Notes under the pieces: model-generated
Told to the model about the DNA's origin: nothing
The model's database searches: none
The model's input: only the letters and a program-made list of their open reading frames with translations
Position numbers and translations under genes: made by a program
Shown: positions 44,641-53,666 of the stretch, piece after piece
Layout: each line of letters begins with the position of its first letter
Position numbering within the stretch: position 1 is the first letter of the stretch
DNA from: Paenibacillus sp. 1_12
GTDB lineage: Bacteria > Bacillota > Bacilli > Paenibacillales > NBRC-103111
Direction: 5' to 3'
DNA length: 64,000 nucleotides
Assembly: GCF_900114475.1 (NCBI RefSeq)
Contig: NZ_FOTE01000004.1
Location: forward strand, 375,580 to 439,579

Positions 44641-44828
44641 CAAAAAAATCCTGCGATGTTCGTTACGGTTTTAAGTTGTTTTGAACCAATGACTGTTTCT
44701 TGGGAGACCTACATTAAACCATAGCTGACATGCCCTCGAAAAGGGATCTCAAAAATGGTTTTGCGGACACCCACCTGCGAGAGCGGGTTTGAAGCGCTAA
44801 ATCGGACGGCATTTGCGGGTTTTTTTTG
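44641..44828 (+). ncRNA. ssrS: 6S RNA
   Basis: About 190 bases with no ORF. The 5' AAAAAAATCCTGCGATGTTCG and 3' CGGCATTTGCGGGTTTTTTT sides pair as the closing stem and match the conserved 6S ends (GATGTTCG with GGCAT). The middle contains the open central bubble expected of 6S (TTTCTTGGGAGACC on one side, TTTGAAGCGCTAAATCGG on the other) and a terminal arm including GCCCTCGAAAAGGGATC. A consensus promoter lies immediately before. 6S RNA binds the housekeeping RNA polymerase and regulates it in stationary phase. I am fairly sure of the class; an Rfam covariance scan would settle it. Confidence 0.82.
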
Positions 44829-44891
44829 CGTCCTAATCATCTATACATAAGGACATTATAACCAGTAGGATAATAAGGAAGGGTGACAAGC

Positions 44892-45548
44892 TTGAAACTG
44901 TTTATCGATACGGCTAATGTAGAAGAAATCCGCAAGGCGCATGATCTTGGAGTTATTGCAGGAGTTACGACCAATCCTTCACTTATTGCGAAGGAAGGCA
45001 GAGATTTTTTTGAAACGGTTAAAGAGATTGTTTCGATTGTCGGTAACTTACCGATTAGCGCAGAGGTTATAAGCTTAGAGTCGAAAGAGATGGTTGAACA
45101 GGGTCGCAAGCTTGCTGCTTTGGGCGAAGGTATTGTCGTTAAGGTGCCAATGACTGAAGAAGGTCTGAAAGCAACTAAAATATTCAGCCAAGAAGGTATC
45201 AAAACCAACGTAACCTTAATATTCAGTTCACCACAAGCTGTCCTGGCGGCACGTGCAGGAGCTACTTATGTATCTCCTTTTATTGGTCGTTTGGATGATA
45301 TTAACCAAGTGGGAATGAACTTAATTAAAGAAATTAGCCAAATATTCCAGGTTCATAATATTTCCTCGGAAATTATTGCTGCAAGCGTACGTCATGCGGC
45401 ACATTTTATTGAAGCTGCACAATATGGCTCACATATCGCAACAGTACCTTACAAGGTTATTCAACAAATGACCAAGCATCCTTTAACAGATGTTGGTATT
45501 GAACGTTTCTTGGCAGACTGGGAAGGCGCTAAACAAAGCCAATTCTAA
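44892..45548 (+). CDS. tal: Transaldolase (Fsa/TalC family)
   Basis: A 218-residue small transaldolase from TTG 44892 (GAAGGG 8 bases before). It opens [16 protein letters not shown], has [15 protein letters not shown], the Schiff-base lysine (Lys84) in [46 protein letters not shown], and [27 protein letters not shown]. It is the decamer-forming group that works either as transaldolase or fructose-6-phosphate aldolase. A terminator follows. Confidence 0.95.
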   Translation: MKLFIDTANVEEIRKAHDLGVIAGVTTNPSLIAKEGRDFFETVKEIVSIVGNLPISAEVISLESKEMVEQGRKLAALGEGIVVKVPMTEEGLKATKIFSQEGIKTNVTLIFSSPQAVLAARAGATYVSPFIGRLDDINQVGMNLIKEISQIFQVHNISSEIIAASVRHAAHFIEAAQYGSHIATVPYKVIQQMTKHPLTDVGIERFLADWEGAKQSQF

Positions 45549-45576
45549 TAAATGGTGTGAAGATACCGTTACACAT

Positions 45577-45616
45577 AAAAAAGAAGCAGACGTTGTCCGA
45601 GCTGCTTCTTTTTTTG
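45577..45616 (+). terminator. Terminator of the transaldolase gene
   Basis: AAAAAGAAGCAG and CTGCTTCTTTTTTT around a 12-base loop, usable from both sides. Confidence 0.85.
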
Positions 45617-45652
45617 CTATTTCAGTCTTCACAGTATAATCGTGTCGTAGGA

Positions 45653-47185
45653 CTACAAGGAAACGAGATCGTTCAGTTGATGCATAGTGTTCTTTAATGT
45701 TGGATACAACGTACGATAAACCTCATAATATTTCTCATACTGAGCCTGACGCTGCGGATTTGGATCCACCCGTTCTACAGTTTCAATCCAACGCTCGCAA
45801 AGGTCGCTGATATCTTGTTGAAGCACGCCAGAGGCGGCCATGACAGCCGCGCCATATGCAGGGCCATCTGTAGAATTGACTGTAATTACGGGATAACCAA
45901 ATATATCGGCAATCATTTGTCTCCAAAATAAACTGCGTGCGCCGCCGCCGCTTACCCGCAGCTCTTTGATCTCAATACCGGATGCTTTAATAAGCTCCAT
46001 AGAGTCTCTTAAACCGAACGTAATGCCTTCGAGTACGGCCCGTGTTAAATGAGCTTTACTATGGCGGAGATTCAATCCTATGAAGCCTCCACGAGCTTTA
46101 GGATCAGGATAGGGTGTGCGCTCTCCTGTCAAATAAGGCATAAAGAGCAGTCCCTCACTACCCAAAGGAGCGTTTTCTGCGAGCGCTGTTAAGAACTCAT
46201 AAACATCGCGTTTCTCTAATTCAGCTTGCTGCAGCTCTTCAAACGCAAATTGGTTTTTCCACCATTGAAAGGAGCCTCCAGCAGCGAGCATAACACCCAT
46301 TCGGTGCCATTTGCCAGGTACCCCATGGCAAAAGGAGTGAAGCCTGCATGCGGGATCCATCTGATAGGTGTCATCATGAACGAACACAACACCTGATGTG
46401 CCCAGAGCTACAGAGGCTATTCCTTCACGCACAACGCCTACGCCAACAGCTCCGCAAGCTTGATCTCCTCCTCCGGCAACAACTGGCGTACCGGTCTTGA
46501 GGCCTGTCAGATCGGCAATCTCCGCCAGCAGATAGCCAGCTACTTCATTGCTTTCGAACAAGGGAGGCAGCCACTCCATTGGAATATCGAGACGATTGAC
46601 AACTTCCTCAGACCATTTGCGCTCAGCGACATCCAGCAATAAGGTACCACTGGCATCAGCCATATCCATTCCAAGTGCTCCTGTCAATTGCAAACGCACA
46701 TAGTCTTTAGGCAGCAGCAAATGTTTGGTTTGTTCATAGTGCTCAGGCTCGTGATTTCGAAGCCAAATCACTTTAGGTGCAGTGAAGCCGGTAAGAGCCT
46801 TATTGCCCGTTAATCGGCCTAATTGCTCTTGACCGCCAACAGCCTGCTCGATAAAGTCGCATTCAGCTGCTGTACGCTGATCGCACCATAATAAGGCTGG
46901 GCGAACTACCTGCAGCTTGGAATTAAGGAAAACAGAGCCATGCATTTGGCCTGATAATCCGATACCTGCAACCTCGTCGCCCTCAACAGATGCTTTTTTT
47001 AACAAGGCGACGACACTTGTTACGGTTCCTTTCCACCAATCCTCGGGATGCTGCTCAGCCCAACCGGGCTCTGGCTGTAGAAGTGGATATTCTTCGCTAT
47101 GGCTAGCTTTGACCTTGCCTTGATCATCAACTAAAATACATTTGACGGCTGATGTACCTAAATCAATACCTAGAAAGTAAGTCAA
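45653..47185 (-). CDS. xylB: Xylulokinase
   Basis: A 510-residue FGGY kinase from TTG 47185 (AGGTG 7 bases before). It has LGIDLGTSAVKCILVD, the xylulose-binding GIGLSGQMHGSVFL, WCDQRTAAECD, TGFTAPKVIWLRNHEPEHY, LLPKDYVRLQLTG with the catalytic Asp in MDMADASGTLLLDV, and the ATP-binding GTSGVV and VSGGGARS. It phosphorylates D-xylulose for the pentose phosphate pathway, complementing the adjacent transaldolase. A XylR-like palindrome lies just upstream. No xylA or transporter is in the window. Confidence 0.95.
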   Translation of the reverse strand: MTYFLGIDLGTSAVKCILVDDQGKVKASHSEEYPLLQPEPGWAEQHPEDWWKGTVTSVVALLKKASVEGDEVAGIGLSGQMHGSVFLNSKLQVVRPALLWCDQRTAAECDFIEQAVGGQEQLGRLTGNKALTGFTAPKVIWLRNHEPEHYEQTKHLLLPKDYVRLQLTGALGMDMADASGTLLLDVAERKWSEEVVNRLDIPMEWLPPLFESNEVAGYLLAEIADLTGLKTGTPVVAGGGDQACGAVGVGVVREGIASVALGTSGVVFVHDDTYQMDPACRLHSFCHGVPGKWHRMGVMLAAGGSFQWWKNQFAFEELQQAELEKRDVYEFLTALAENAPLGSEGLLFMPYLTGERTPYPDPKARGGFIGLNLRHSKAHLTRAVLEGITFGLRDSMELIKASGIEIKELRVSGGGARSLFWRQMIADIFGYPVITVNSTDGPAYGAAVMAASGVLQQDISDLCERWIETVERVDPNPQRQAQYEKYYEVYRTLYPTLKNTMHQLNDLVSL

Positions 47186-47215
47186 TGGATTTCACCTCGA
47201 ATGGTTATTTGGAAC

Positions 47216-47236
47216 TTTGTTTATTTGATAAACAAA
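47216..47236. promoter_or_regulatory. XylR-like operator palindrome upstream of xylB
   Basis: TTTGTTTAT-TTG-ATAAACAAA is a perfect 9-3-9 inverted repeat, 31 bases before the xylB start. It resembles the Bacillus XylR box, which also carries TTTGTTT-type arms. No xylR gene is in the window. Confidence 0.55.
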
Positions 47237-47451
47237 TGATTCTAATACTTATATTCGCAATAAATGAATGAAATCCTGCTCCACGAATTACACAAACCGT
47301 ATATCTGTCATAAAATTGTAAAAAATTTTAATATGAATCACATAGTTTGTCTAAAGTGTGAAATAATACTTTCTCAACCGAACAAACAGTGGTATGATTA
47401 AAGATAGTGTTCACAGATTATATTTTGCACTTCTCATGAGGGGGGAAAGCT

Positions 47452-47838
47452 TTGTTAAAGCGAACCTTAATCGGCCTAATTCGCAGTCACGATGGGACAG
47501 GAGAGAAAGCCAAGGATCCGGCATTAAAGACCCGGTATTATAAGCTTTCTATGGATCAAGTTTGGGATGAAGTTACCAATATGTTTAAGAAAATGAATGG
47601 GTACAAGCTTCTCCATGAGGTAAGAAATGTAGGGGAAATCGTAGTAGAGAAAAAAACAGTTACAGGTCGTACGCAAGATATTACACTAACCTTATTCGGG
47701 ATTAACCCACTAAAAACAGCTATCGATATTTATTCGGCCTCTCGAGGTTCGCTCGGGGACCTTGGATCCAATTACCGCACTATCCTCGAAATATACAAAC
47801 AGCTAGACAAGAGGCTTGCCGCTTATAAAGAGGATTAA
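47452..47838 (+). CDS. DUF1499-like protein
   Basis: A 128-residue protein from TTG 47452 (AGGGGGGAAAG before it). The C-terminal two-thirds follow the DUF1499 pattern: a starting helix (LSMDQVWDEVTNMFKKM), then KLLHEVRNVGEIVVEK, LTLFGINPLKTAIDIYSASRGSLGDLGSNYRTI. The family has no assigned function. It is convergent with tpx and shares a terminator with it. Confidence 0.75.
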   Translation: MLKRTLIGLIRSHDGTGEKAKDPALKTRYYKLSMDQVWDEVTNMFKKMNGYKLLHEVRNVGEIVVEKKTVTGRTQDITLTLFGINPLKTAIDIYSASRGSLGDLGSNYRTILEIYKQLDKRLAAYKED

Positions 47839-47888
47839 TTTACATAAGTGTGCAATTTGTTTTACAAGGGTATTTAAAAAGATTTACA

Positions 47889-47930
47889 TAAAAACAGCGG
47901 GGGAAGCTTGGCTTCTCCCGCTGTTTTTAT
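47889..47930. terminator. Bidirectional terminator between the DUF1499 gene and tpx
   Basis: AAAACAGCGGGGGAAGC and GCTTCTCCCGCTGTTTTT pair almost perfectly around TTG. A-run and T-run on both sides. Confidence 0.88.
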
Positions 47931-47964
47931 GTGATGGAAAGCAAAGGCTTTCCGGTAAATACAA

Positions 47965-48483
47965 TTATACAAGCTTTTTAACAGCTTCGATGGCATTTTC
48001 GTAGTTAGGGTGCTCTGTCATCTCGCTTAAGTATTCAACATATTGAACGGTGTCATTCGCATCAAGAACAAAAGTGGATCTCATCAGTAAATGAATTTCT
48101 TTGATCAATACGCCGTATGCTAAACCAAAGGAATGATTTTTGTAATCGGAAAGAGTAATGACTTTATCGATACCGGCTGCTCCGCACCAGCGGGCTTGTG
48201 CAAAGGGAAGATCAACGCTGATAGTCAAAACGACTACATTATCACCCAATTTTGCTGCTTCTTCATTGAATCGGCGAGTTTGAGCGTCGCAAACGCCTGT
48301 GTCAAGAGAAGGAACCACGCTGATTAACTTAACTTTGCCTGCATAGTCAGCCAGTGTTGCTTGCTCCAACAAATTTTTGTTGACAGTGAAATCTGGAGCT
48401 TTGTCGCCTACCTTAACTTCGTTGCCAACTAAAGTTATTGGATTGCCTTTGAGGGTTGCTACACCTGTACGCTCTTGTGCCAT
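47965..48483 (-). CDS. tpx: Thiol peroxidase Tpx
   Basis: A 172-residue atypical two-cysteine peroxiredoxin. Peroxidatic Cys65 is in [19 protein letters not shown] and resolving Cys100 in [14 protein letters not shown], a 35-residue spacing typical of Tpx. The N-terminal [21 protein letters not shown] is diagnostic. AGGAGG lies 10 bases before the ATG. It is divergent from a LysR-family gene, which may respond to oxidants. Confidence 0.96.
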   Translation of the reverse strand: MAQERTGVATLKGNPITLVGNEVKVGDKAPDFTVNKNLLEQATLADYAGKVKLISVVPSLDTGVCDAQTRRFNEEAAKLGDNVVVLTISVDLPFAQARWCGAAGIDKVITLSDYKNHSFGLAYGVLIKEIHLLMRSTFVLDANDTVQYVEYLSEMTEHPNYENAIEAVKKLV

Positions 48484-48588
48484 GTTAATTGGGCCTCCTT
48501 ATTATCTTATGAGAATGATTGGTATTTCACCAAGTTTTATTATAAACTTTTTAAAAGGAATTTGTCCAATCGAAGGGAGATTAATCGT

Positions 48589-49479
48589 GTGGAGTTAAGG
48601 CAGCTTCAATATTTTGTGAAAGTGGCAAGGAAACAGCATGTCACCCATGCTGCAGAAGAGCTTCACGTTGCACAATCAGCGATTAGCCGACAAATTCACC
48701 AGCTTGAGGAAGAATTGGGTGTTCCTTTATTTGTGCGCAAAGGCCGTAATCTTCAGCTCACTTCTGTAGGTAAGCTGTTCCTTGAACGCATCGAAGTGGT
48801 CTTGGCAGATATGGAGCGTGCGGTCAGTGAGGTAAGGGAATTTCTGGACCCTGAAGCGGGGGAGATCCGAATCGGCTTCCCACATAGCCTTGGCATTTAC
48901 TTACTGCCAACAGTAGTTGCTAGTTTTCGTCAGCAACATCCCAATGTTAAGTTCAGGCTGCGCCAGGGAACTTATAATAGTCTTATTCGCGATGTGATGA
49001 GGGGAGAGATTGATTTATCTTTTATTTCTCCCTTCCCTGAGAAGCATCTTAATGTAAGCGGCAGATTGCTTCTACAAGAGGAGCTGTATGCTATATTGCC
49101 ACAAGGACATAAACTTGCGGACAATGATACCATTAAGCTTGAGCAGCTTAAGGAAGAATCGTTTGTTATGTTCAGTGATGAGTATTCACTGCGAAATATT
49201 GTGTTAGAAGCTTGTGCAAAAGCGGGATTTGTCCCACGGATCGGTTTTGAGGGCGAAGAAACGGATACGATTCGTGGATTGGTGGCTGCAGGCGTGGGAG
49301 TTAGTCTGCTTCCTGAAATGGCCTTAACTGAAATTAGCCAGCTGCAGCCAGCGAAAGTGAGGGTGATTGAACCGCTGGTGACTCGCAGCGTGGGATTAAT
49401 CCAAAGAACTGGAGATAAGCTACCGCTGGTGGCTGAAATGTTTCAGCATTTTTTATTTGATCATTTTCAAGAGGACTGA
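48589..49479 (+). CDS. LysR-family regulator
   Basis: A 296-residue protein from GTG 48589, with GGGAG 9 bases upstream; the frame is open further up, over the tpx start, but has no site. The winged helix is LRQLQYFVKVARKQHVTHAAEELHVAQSAISRQIHQLEEELG (1-45) and the rest is a LysR-substrate domain (GEIRIGFPHSLGIYLLPTVVASF, LISPFPEKHL). The start of VELRQLQYF is typical of the GltC group. Divergent from tpx with about 105 bases between starts, so control of tpx is possible. Confidence 0.9.
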   Translation: MELRQLQYFVKVARKQHVTHAAEELHVAQSAISRQIHQLEEELGVPLFVRKGRNLQLTSVGKLFLERIEVVLADMERAVSEVREFLDPEAGEIRIGFPHSLGIYLLPTVVASFRQQHPNVKFRLRQGTYNSLIRDVMRGEIDLSFISPFPEKHLNVSGRLLLQEELYAILPQGHKLADNDTIKLEQLKEESFVMFSDEYSLRNIVLEACAKAGFVPRIGFEGEETDTIRGLVAAGVGVSLLPEMALTEISQLQPAKVRVIEPLVTRSVGLIQRTGDKLPLVAEMFQHFLFDHFQED

Positions 49480-49528
49480 AAAAGCTGGACCTTCTGCTCA
49501 TTTGAGCTTTGGAGGTCCAGCTTTTTTA
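49479..49528 (+). terminator. Terminator of the LysR gene
   Basis: AAAAAGCTGGACCTTC and GGAGGTCCAGCTTTTTT around TTTGAGCTTT; stop codon in the left arm. Confidence 0.85.
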
Positions 49529-49558
49529 ATGAAATATTAAAGATGCCTTAGGTGCAGA

Positions 49559-50242
49559 TTAATCTCTGCGATTATTGTAAATCATGATGTACTTGAGAAG
49601 CTGGAGCAATGAAATCAGTGCAGCGGCTACATAGGTAAGCGCAGCGGCGTTTAATACTTTGGAAACGCCTTTCTTTTCATCATTTCTAATAAAGCCTTGC
49701 GAAATCATCAGCTCTTTGGCGCGATTGCTTGCATTGAACTCGACCGGAAGCGTAATGAGCTGAAAGGCGACTGCCGCAGAAAAGAAGATGATGCCAATGC
49801 CAAGCAGGAAATTGAATTGCTGAAAAAATAACCCTGCCATGATAAGAAATGGAGCAATGCCGGATGCAAAATTAACAGCCGGAAACATAAAGTGCCGGAA
49901 TGAAAGCATAGGGTAGCTCAGTTTGTGCTGTATCGCATGACCGACCTCGTGACAAGCGACAGATATCGCTGAGATAGAGGTTTCGCCATACACCGGCTCG
50001 GATAACCGGACTACACGGTGGCTTGGGTCATAATGGTCCGTAAGGCTGCCTTCAATCGGCTCAATAGGTATGTCATACAAACCGTTGGCATCCAGCATGC
50101 GACGGGCTGCTTCAGCACCTGTGAGTCCTGCAGAGGCATGAACCTGAGACCATTTATTGAAAGTCCCTTTTACTCGGAATTGGGCCCATAAGGAAAGGAT
50201 AAAAGCAACGATGATCAAATAATCCAAAGGGTGGAAAAACAT
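49559..50242 (-). CDS. YugP-type membrane zinc metallopeptidase
   Basis: A 227-residue integral membrane protein. The zinc site is HEVGHAIQH (98-106), with the third ligand likely in the ELMISQGF helix. It has an N-terminal membrane helix and two or three C-terminal ones (FLIMAGLFFQQFNFLLGIGIIFFSAAVAF and LTYVAAALISLLQLL). It is the DUF/Zn-dependent membrane protease family of B. subtilis YugP, function not established. It is transcribed from the same strand as a MerR gene just upstream. Confidence 0.9.
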   Translation of the reverse strand: MFFHPLDYLIIVAFILSLWAQFRVKGTFNKWSQVHASAGLTGAEAARRMLDANGLYDIPIEPIEGSLTDHYDPSHRVVRLSEPVYGETSISAISVACHEVGHAIQHKLSYPMLSFRHFMFPAVNFASGIAPFLIMAGLFFQQFNFLLGIGIIFFSAAVAFQLITLPVEFNASNRAKELMISQGFIRNDEKKGVSKVLNAAALTYVAAALISLLQLLKYIMIYNNRRD

Positions 50243-50263
50243 GCTGTCAGTCCTCCTGTTTCT

Positions 50264-50695
50264 TTAAGATAACGGACTTTTACCTAGAAGCAAGAGCAAG
50301 GCTTCGATGCAAGCCACGGTGTGAGGGGTGAGCACTTTGTTCATTTTTTTCATCTGCGAAGGCTTCATCTTATCTATAATAGGACGAATTTCTTGAACTT
50401 CCCGCTGCAGCTGCTGAAGATGAACTTGTATAGAGGTAAGCTTATCCGTTACCAGTTCATTGTGGCTCACCTTGGTCCAGGACAATAAGCTTGCCTTGAT
50501 TTCTTCCAAAGTATATTTGTCCTTTTTCATGGTTTCAATACGTTTAAGTCGCATTAACGTTTCATCGCTATACAAGCGATAGTTGGTATCGGATCGCGTT
50601 TCCGGATCGATCAAGCCTATTTTGGTGTAATAGTCGATTGTTCTGGGGCTGACTTCAGATAAGCGTGCCAGCTCACCGATTTTATACAGTTTCAT
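50264..50695 (-). CDS. MerR-family regulator
   Basis: A 143-residue protein starting MKLYKIGELARLSEVSPRTIDYYTKIGLI, the MerR winged helix (about 2-70), then a dimerisation coiled coil (LTSIQVHLQQLQREVQEI) and a short tail without the cysteines of metal sensors. The start is a choice between ATG 50695 and a nearby GTG at 50707; neither has an ideal site. It lies 21 bases upstream of the YugP gene, so it may share its transcript. Confidence 0.85.
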   Translation of the reverse strand: MKLYKIGELARLSEVSPRTIDYYTKIGLIDPETRSDTNYRLYSDETLMRLKRIETMKKDKYTLEEIKASLLSWTKVSHNELVTDKLTSIQVHLQQLQREVQEIRPIIDKMKPSQMKKMNKVLTPHTVACIEALLLLLGKSPLS

Positions 50696-51045
50696 ATCCC
50701 CATTCACATCACCCCTAATGAAATTCATTAACAGCAAGCCCTTCTATAAATAATAGGACTTACATTAAAGTATGTAATCATGTAGTGCTTTAGTATGTAT
50801 GATACCTGAAAGCAAACCATACAGTCAAACGTTATGCTATTTTGATAACGAATAAGTGAATGCACTAATAACCTGACATCATCATAGAAGGAATTATGCA
50901 GGTAATTCGCTTTTTGGACAGGCCAATGTCATGTTTTTGAGGTAAACCCTTCAGGAATTTGCTATATCATTCCTATAAAAACGAATCATGTTCAATTCAT
51001 GTTAGGTTAATTTTCGTTTTTAATGATTTACTCGATAAAACCCTA

Positions 51046-51074
51046 TTGTAAAATCCGGAAAAGCTAGTTATAAT
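51046..51074 (+). promoter_or_regulatory. Promoter of the amt gene
   Basis: TTGTAA at 51046-51051 and perfect TATAAT at 51069-51074 with a 17-base spacer. The rest of the about 400-base gap upstream (50696-51045) is AT-rich and I see no gene in it. Confidence 0.75.
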
Positions 51075-51095
51075 GGCAATAAGAGTTTCATTACA

Positions 51096-51112
51096 TGTTA
51101 TATAAACTAACA
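51096..51112 (+). promoter_or_regulatory. GlnR/TnrA operator
   Basis: TGTTA-TATAAAC-TAACA is a perfect match to the TGTNA-N7-TNACA consensus. It lies about 15 bases downstream of the expected transcription start, so binding would block elongation or initiation, as with GlnR repression under nitrogen sufficiency. The operator is 22 bases before the amt ATG. Confidence 0.72.
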
Positions 51113-51133
51113 TTAAAAAAGGAAGTGTCGACC

Positions 51134-52522
51134 ATGTTAAAGAAGTTACTATTCTCCACGGGTGCCATGTCGCTGCTAGTACCAACCCTTGCTTTTGCTG
51201 CAGATGATAAAACGCCTGCGCAATTAGCCGCTGCGATTGACTCCGTTTGGGTCATGTTAGGCGCCATTCTGGTAATCTTCATGCAAGCAGGCTTTGCCTT
51301 ACTGGAAGCAGGCTCAACTCGTATGAAAAATGCGGGCCATGTTGCCGGTAAAACCATTTTAACCTTCGGTCTATGTGCGATTGCTTTCTGGGCGGTAGGG
51401 TTCGGTTTAGCTTTCGGCGATGGTAATGCTTTTGTAGGTACTGGCGGATTCTTCCTGGATGGAACGGCCGAGCAAACCGCTGCATCGATTAGTGTATTTG
51501 CAGGATCTCCTATTCCAATCAGTATACTGTTCTTATTCCAATTGGCTTTTGCTGGTGTTTCACTCGCCATTGCTTGGGGTGGCTTCGCTGAACGTGGTAA
51601 GTTACCTGTTTACTTTATATTCGGGATCTTGTTCACTGTCTTGATTTATCCTGTAGTTGCTCACTGGGTATGGGGTGGCGGTTGGCTTGGAGAGTTGGGT
51701 ATGCAGGATTTTGCAGGCTCGACTGTCGTACATTTACAAGGCGCTACAGCGGCATTAGTAGCCACTATCCTGCTTAAACCGCGGATTGGCAAATATAATA
51801 AAGATAAAACGCCTAATTTGATTCCCGGACATAACCAAGTGTTATCGGTCCTTGGTGTTATTATTCTCTGGATTGGCTGGTTCGGATTTAACGCTGGCTC
51901 TACTCTAAGTGCGACTGGCGACGGCTTCTTCGGTTATGTAGCCTTAACGACGAATCTTGCGGCAGCGGCTGGTGCGGTTGCGGCGATGGTGATATCATGG
52001 ATGTACTTTGGTAAAGCTGACATTCCAAGCATGTTGAACGGTGTACTTGCAGCACTTGTTGCGATCACGGCAGCTTGCGCTTTCGTAACACCTCGTGATG
52101 CTATCATCATCGGTGCGATTTCCGGTATTATTACATTTTTTACTGCTCAATGGTTTGAAAAGATGGGTGTAGATGATCCGATTTATGCTTTCTCGGTTCA
52201 TGGTATTGCGGGGATTTGGGGCACATTGTCCACAGGAATTTTTGCTACACCGGAATTGGCACAATCAGTTGGCGTAGGTGGAGCTGGATTGTTATACGGT
52301 GGTGGATTCCATCAACTCGGTATTCAAGCTCTCGGTGTGTTCGGTGCTTTCTTGTTCGTACTCGTACTTTCCTTCATTATCCTTGGTATTCTGAAAGCAA
52401 CAATAGGCTTGCGAGTTACTGAAGAAGAAGAAATTATTGGTCTGGATCTTTCCGAGCATGGCTCTTACGGATATCCTGAGCAAATGAAAAAAGCGGCTCA
52501 AGTAAGTACAACATCTGCATAA
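51134..52522 (+). CDS. amt: Ammonium transporter Amt
   Basis: A 462-residue membrane protein from ATG 51134 (AGGAAG 8 bases before). It has a signal-like N-terminus (LLFSTGAMSLLVPTLAFAAD), then the Amt core with FMQAGFALLEAGSTRMKNA, QLAFAGVSLAIAWGGFAERGK, DFAGSTVVHLQGATAAL (pore His), WIGWFGFNAGST, and FSVHGIAGIWGTLSTGIF (second pore His), 11 hydrophobic segments. It imports ammonium. No glnK/glnB gene follows; a DUF294 gene does. Expression is probably nitrogen-controlled through the GlnR/TnrA box. Confidence 0.96.
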   Translation: MLKKLLFSTGAMSLLVPTLAFAADDKTPAQLAAAIDSVWVMLGAILVIFMQAGFALLEAGSTRMKNAGHVAGKTILTFGLCAIAFWAVGFGLAFGDGNAFVGTGGFFLDGTAEQTAASISVFAGSPIPISILFLFQLAFAGVSLAIAWGGFAERGKLPVYFIFGILFTVLIYPVVAHWVWGGGWLGELGMQDFAGSTVVHLQGATAALVATILLKPRIGKYNKDKTPNLIPGHNQVLSVLGVIILWIGWFGFNAGSTLSATGDGFFGYVALTTNLAAAAGAVAAMVISWMYFGKADIPSMLNGVLAALVAITAACAFVTPRDAIIIGAISGIITFFTAQWFEKMGVDDPIYAFSVHGIAGIWGTLSTGIFATPELAQSVGVGGAGLLYGGGFHQLGIQALGVFGAFLFVLVLSFIILGILKATIGLRVTEEEEIIGLDLSEHGSYGYPEQMKKAAQVSTTSA

Positions 52523-52577
52523 AGCAGGGATATACGATTTACTCAATCAAATAACTTGTGGATTGAAGGAGATGCGC

Positions 52578-53654
52578 ATGAAACTTCTCTCATTGGAAAT
52601 GATTCGAATTGAAATTGAGAACGCTGGTCAAATGGAGCAGCTTCGAAATTTACGGGATCAGCTGCATGAGGAATTCGAGCAGCGTCTCCTTCTTTCTCAT
52701 ACACTGGACTGGAACCGTGAATTGAATCAGGTCCATGATTGGTTGATCCATCAAACGATTGAGCTTGCGCAAGCAGCCATCCATGCTGAGTATGGTGCTT
52801 CTCCGGTACCATTCGCATTTGTGCTTTTTGGCAGTGGAGGCAGGCGTGAACAGACATTGTGGAGTGATCAGGACAATGGTTTAATCTATGCAGAACTGGA
52901 AGATGAAATAGCCTCGAAGCAGGCAAGTTTGTACTTTAAAATGCTGGCGGAGCGAATTAGCAGCATGCTGATTGAACTAGGTTATCCCCCTTGCTCTGGC
53001 GAGGTGATCTGCACGAATAATAAATGGAGAAATACGTGGATCGGTTATCGATCCATGCTTCACGAATGGCTGCTGGACCCGCATTGGGAAAATGTGCGTT
53101 ACTTGCTTATTTTGGCGGATATGCGCTTTATCTATGGGGATGAGAGTTTGGTTAACAGGCTGATGGATGAGTTGTTCGATTATATGGATAATCATCCGGT
53201 CATGCTTGAGCATATGCTTCATAACACGCTTCATCATAAAATTTCACTTGGCTTGTTTGGACAACTGATTAAAGAACGATATGGTGAAGATGCGGGAGGC
53301 GTGGATATCAAGTACGGCGCTTATATACCTATTGTAAACGGAGTTCGTTTATTAGCTATAGAGGCCGATATAAATGAAGCTTCAACCGAGCAAAGAATTT
53401 TAAAGCTGCAGGATTATGGACTTGTCGAAGAGGAAATAGCGCATGATTGGCTTGAGGCTTTATCGATAGCTCTGAAGCTGCGATCTTTGACGCCATTTCA
53501 ATTAGAGGGAAATCAGTACACATCCAGAGGGAAGTTAACTGCGGACGGACTAACCAAAGAGCGGATCAACGAATTAAAGCTGTGCTTGCGAATCGGCAAA
53601 GATTTGCAAAAATACGTGAGGAAAATGGTGTCCAAAGAGCTGGAAAAAGGGTAG
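52578..53654 (+). CDS. DUF294 nucleotidyltransferase-like protein (GlnD-related)
   Basis: A 358-residue protein from ATG 52578 (AAGGAG 6 bases before). The central nucleotidyltransferase motif is FVLFGSGGRREQTLWSDQDNGLIY (about 79-102; G-S and D-x-D), the same as the GlnD/DUF294 family. It has a helical N-terminus and a C-terminal DUF294_C region with HHKISLGLFGQL and KYGAYIPIVNGVRLLAIEA. No CBS domain or HD domain is present. It is 55 bases after amt and 12 bases before the exonuclease, so a three-gene nitrogen-linked operon is likely. Confidence 0.85.
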   Translation: MKLLSLEMIRIEIENAGQMEQLRNLRDQLHEEFEQRLLLSHTLDWNRELNQVHDWLIHQTIELAQAAIHAEYGASPVPFAFVLFGSGGRREQTLWSDQDNGLIYAELEDEIASKQASLYFKMLAERISSMLIELGYPPCSGEVICTNNKWRNTWIGYRSMLHEWLLDPHWENVRYLLILADMRFIYGDESLVNRLMDELFDYMDNHPVMLEHMLHNTLHHKISLGLFGQLIKERYGEDAGGVDIKYGAYIPIVNGVRLLAIEADINEASTEQRILKLQDYGLVEEEIAHDWLEALSIALKLRSLTPFQLEGNQYTSRGKLTADGLTKERINELKLCLRIGKDLQKYVRKMVSKELEKG

Positions 53655-53666
53655 GTGATACTCACT

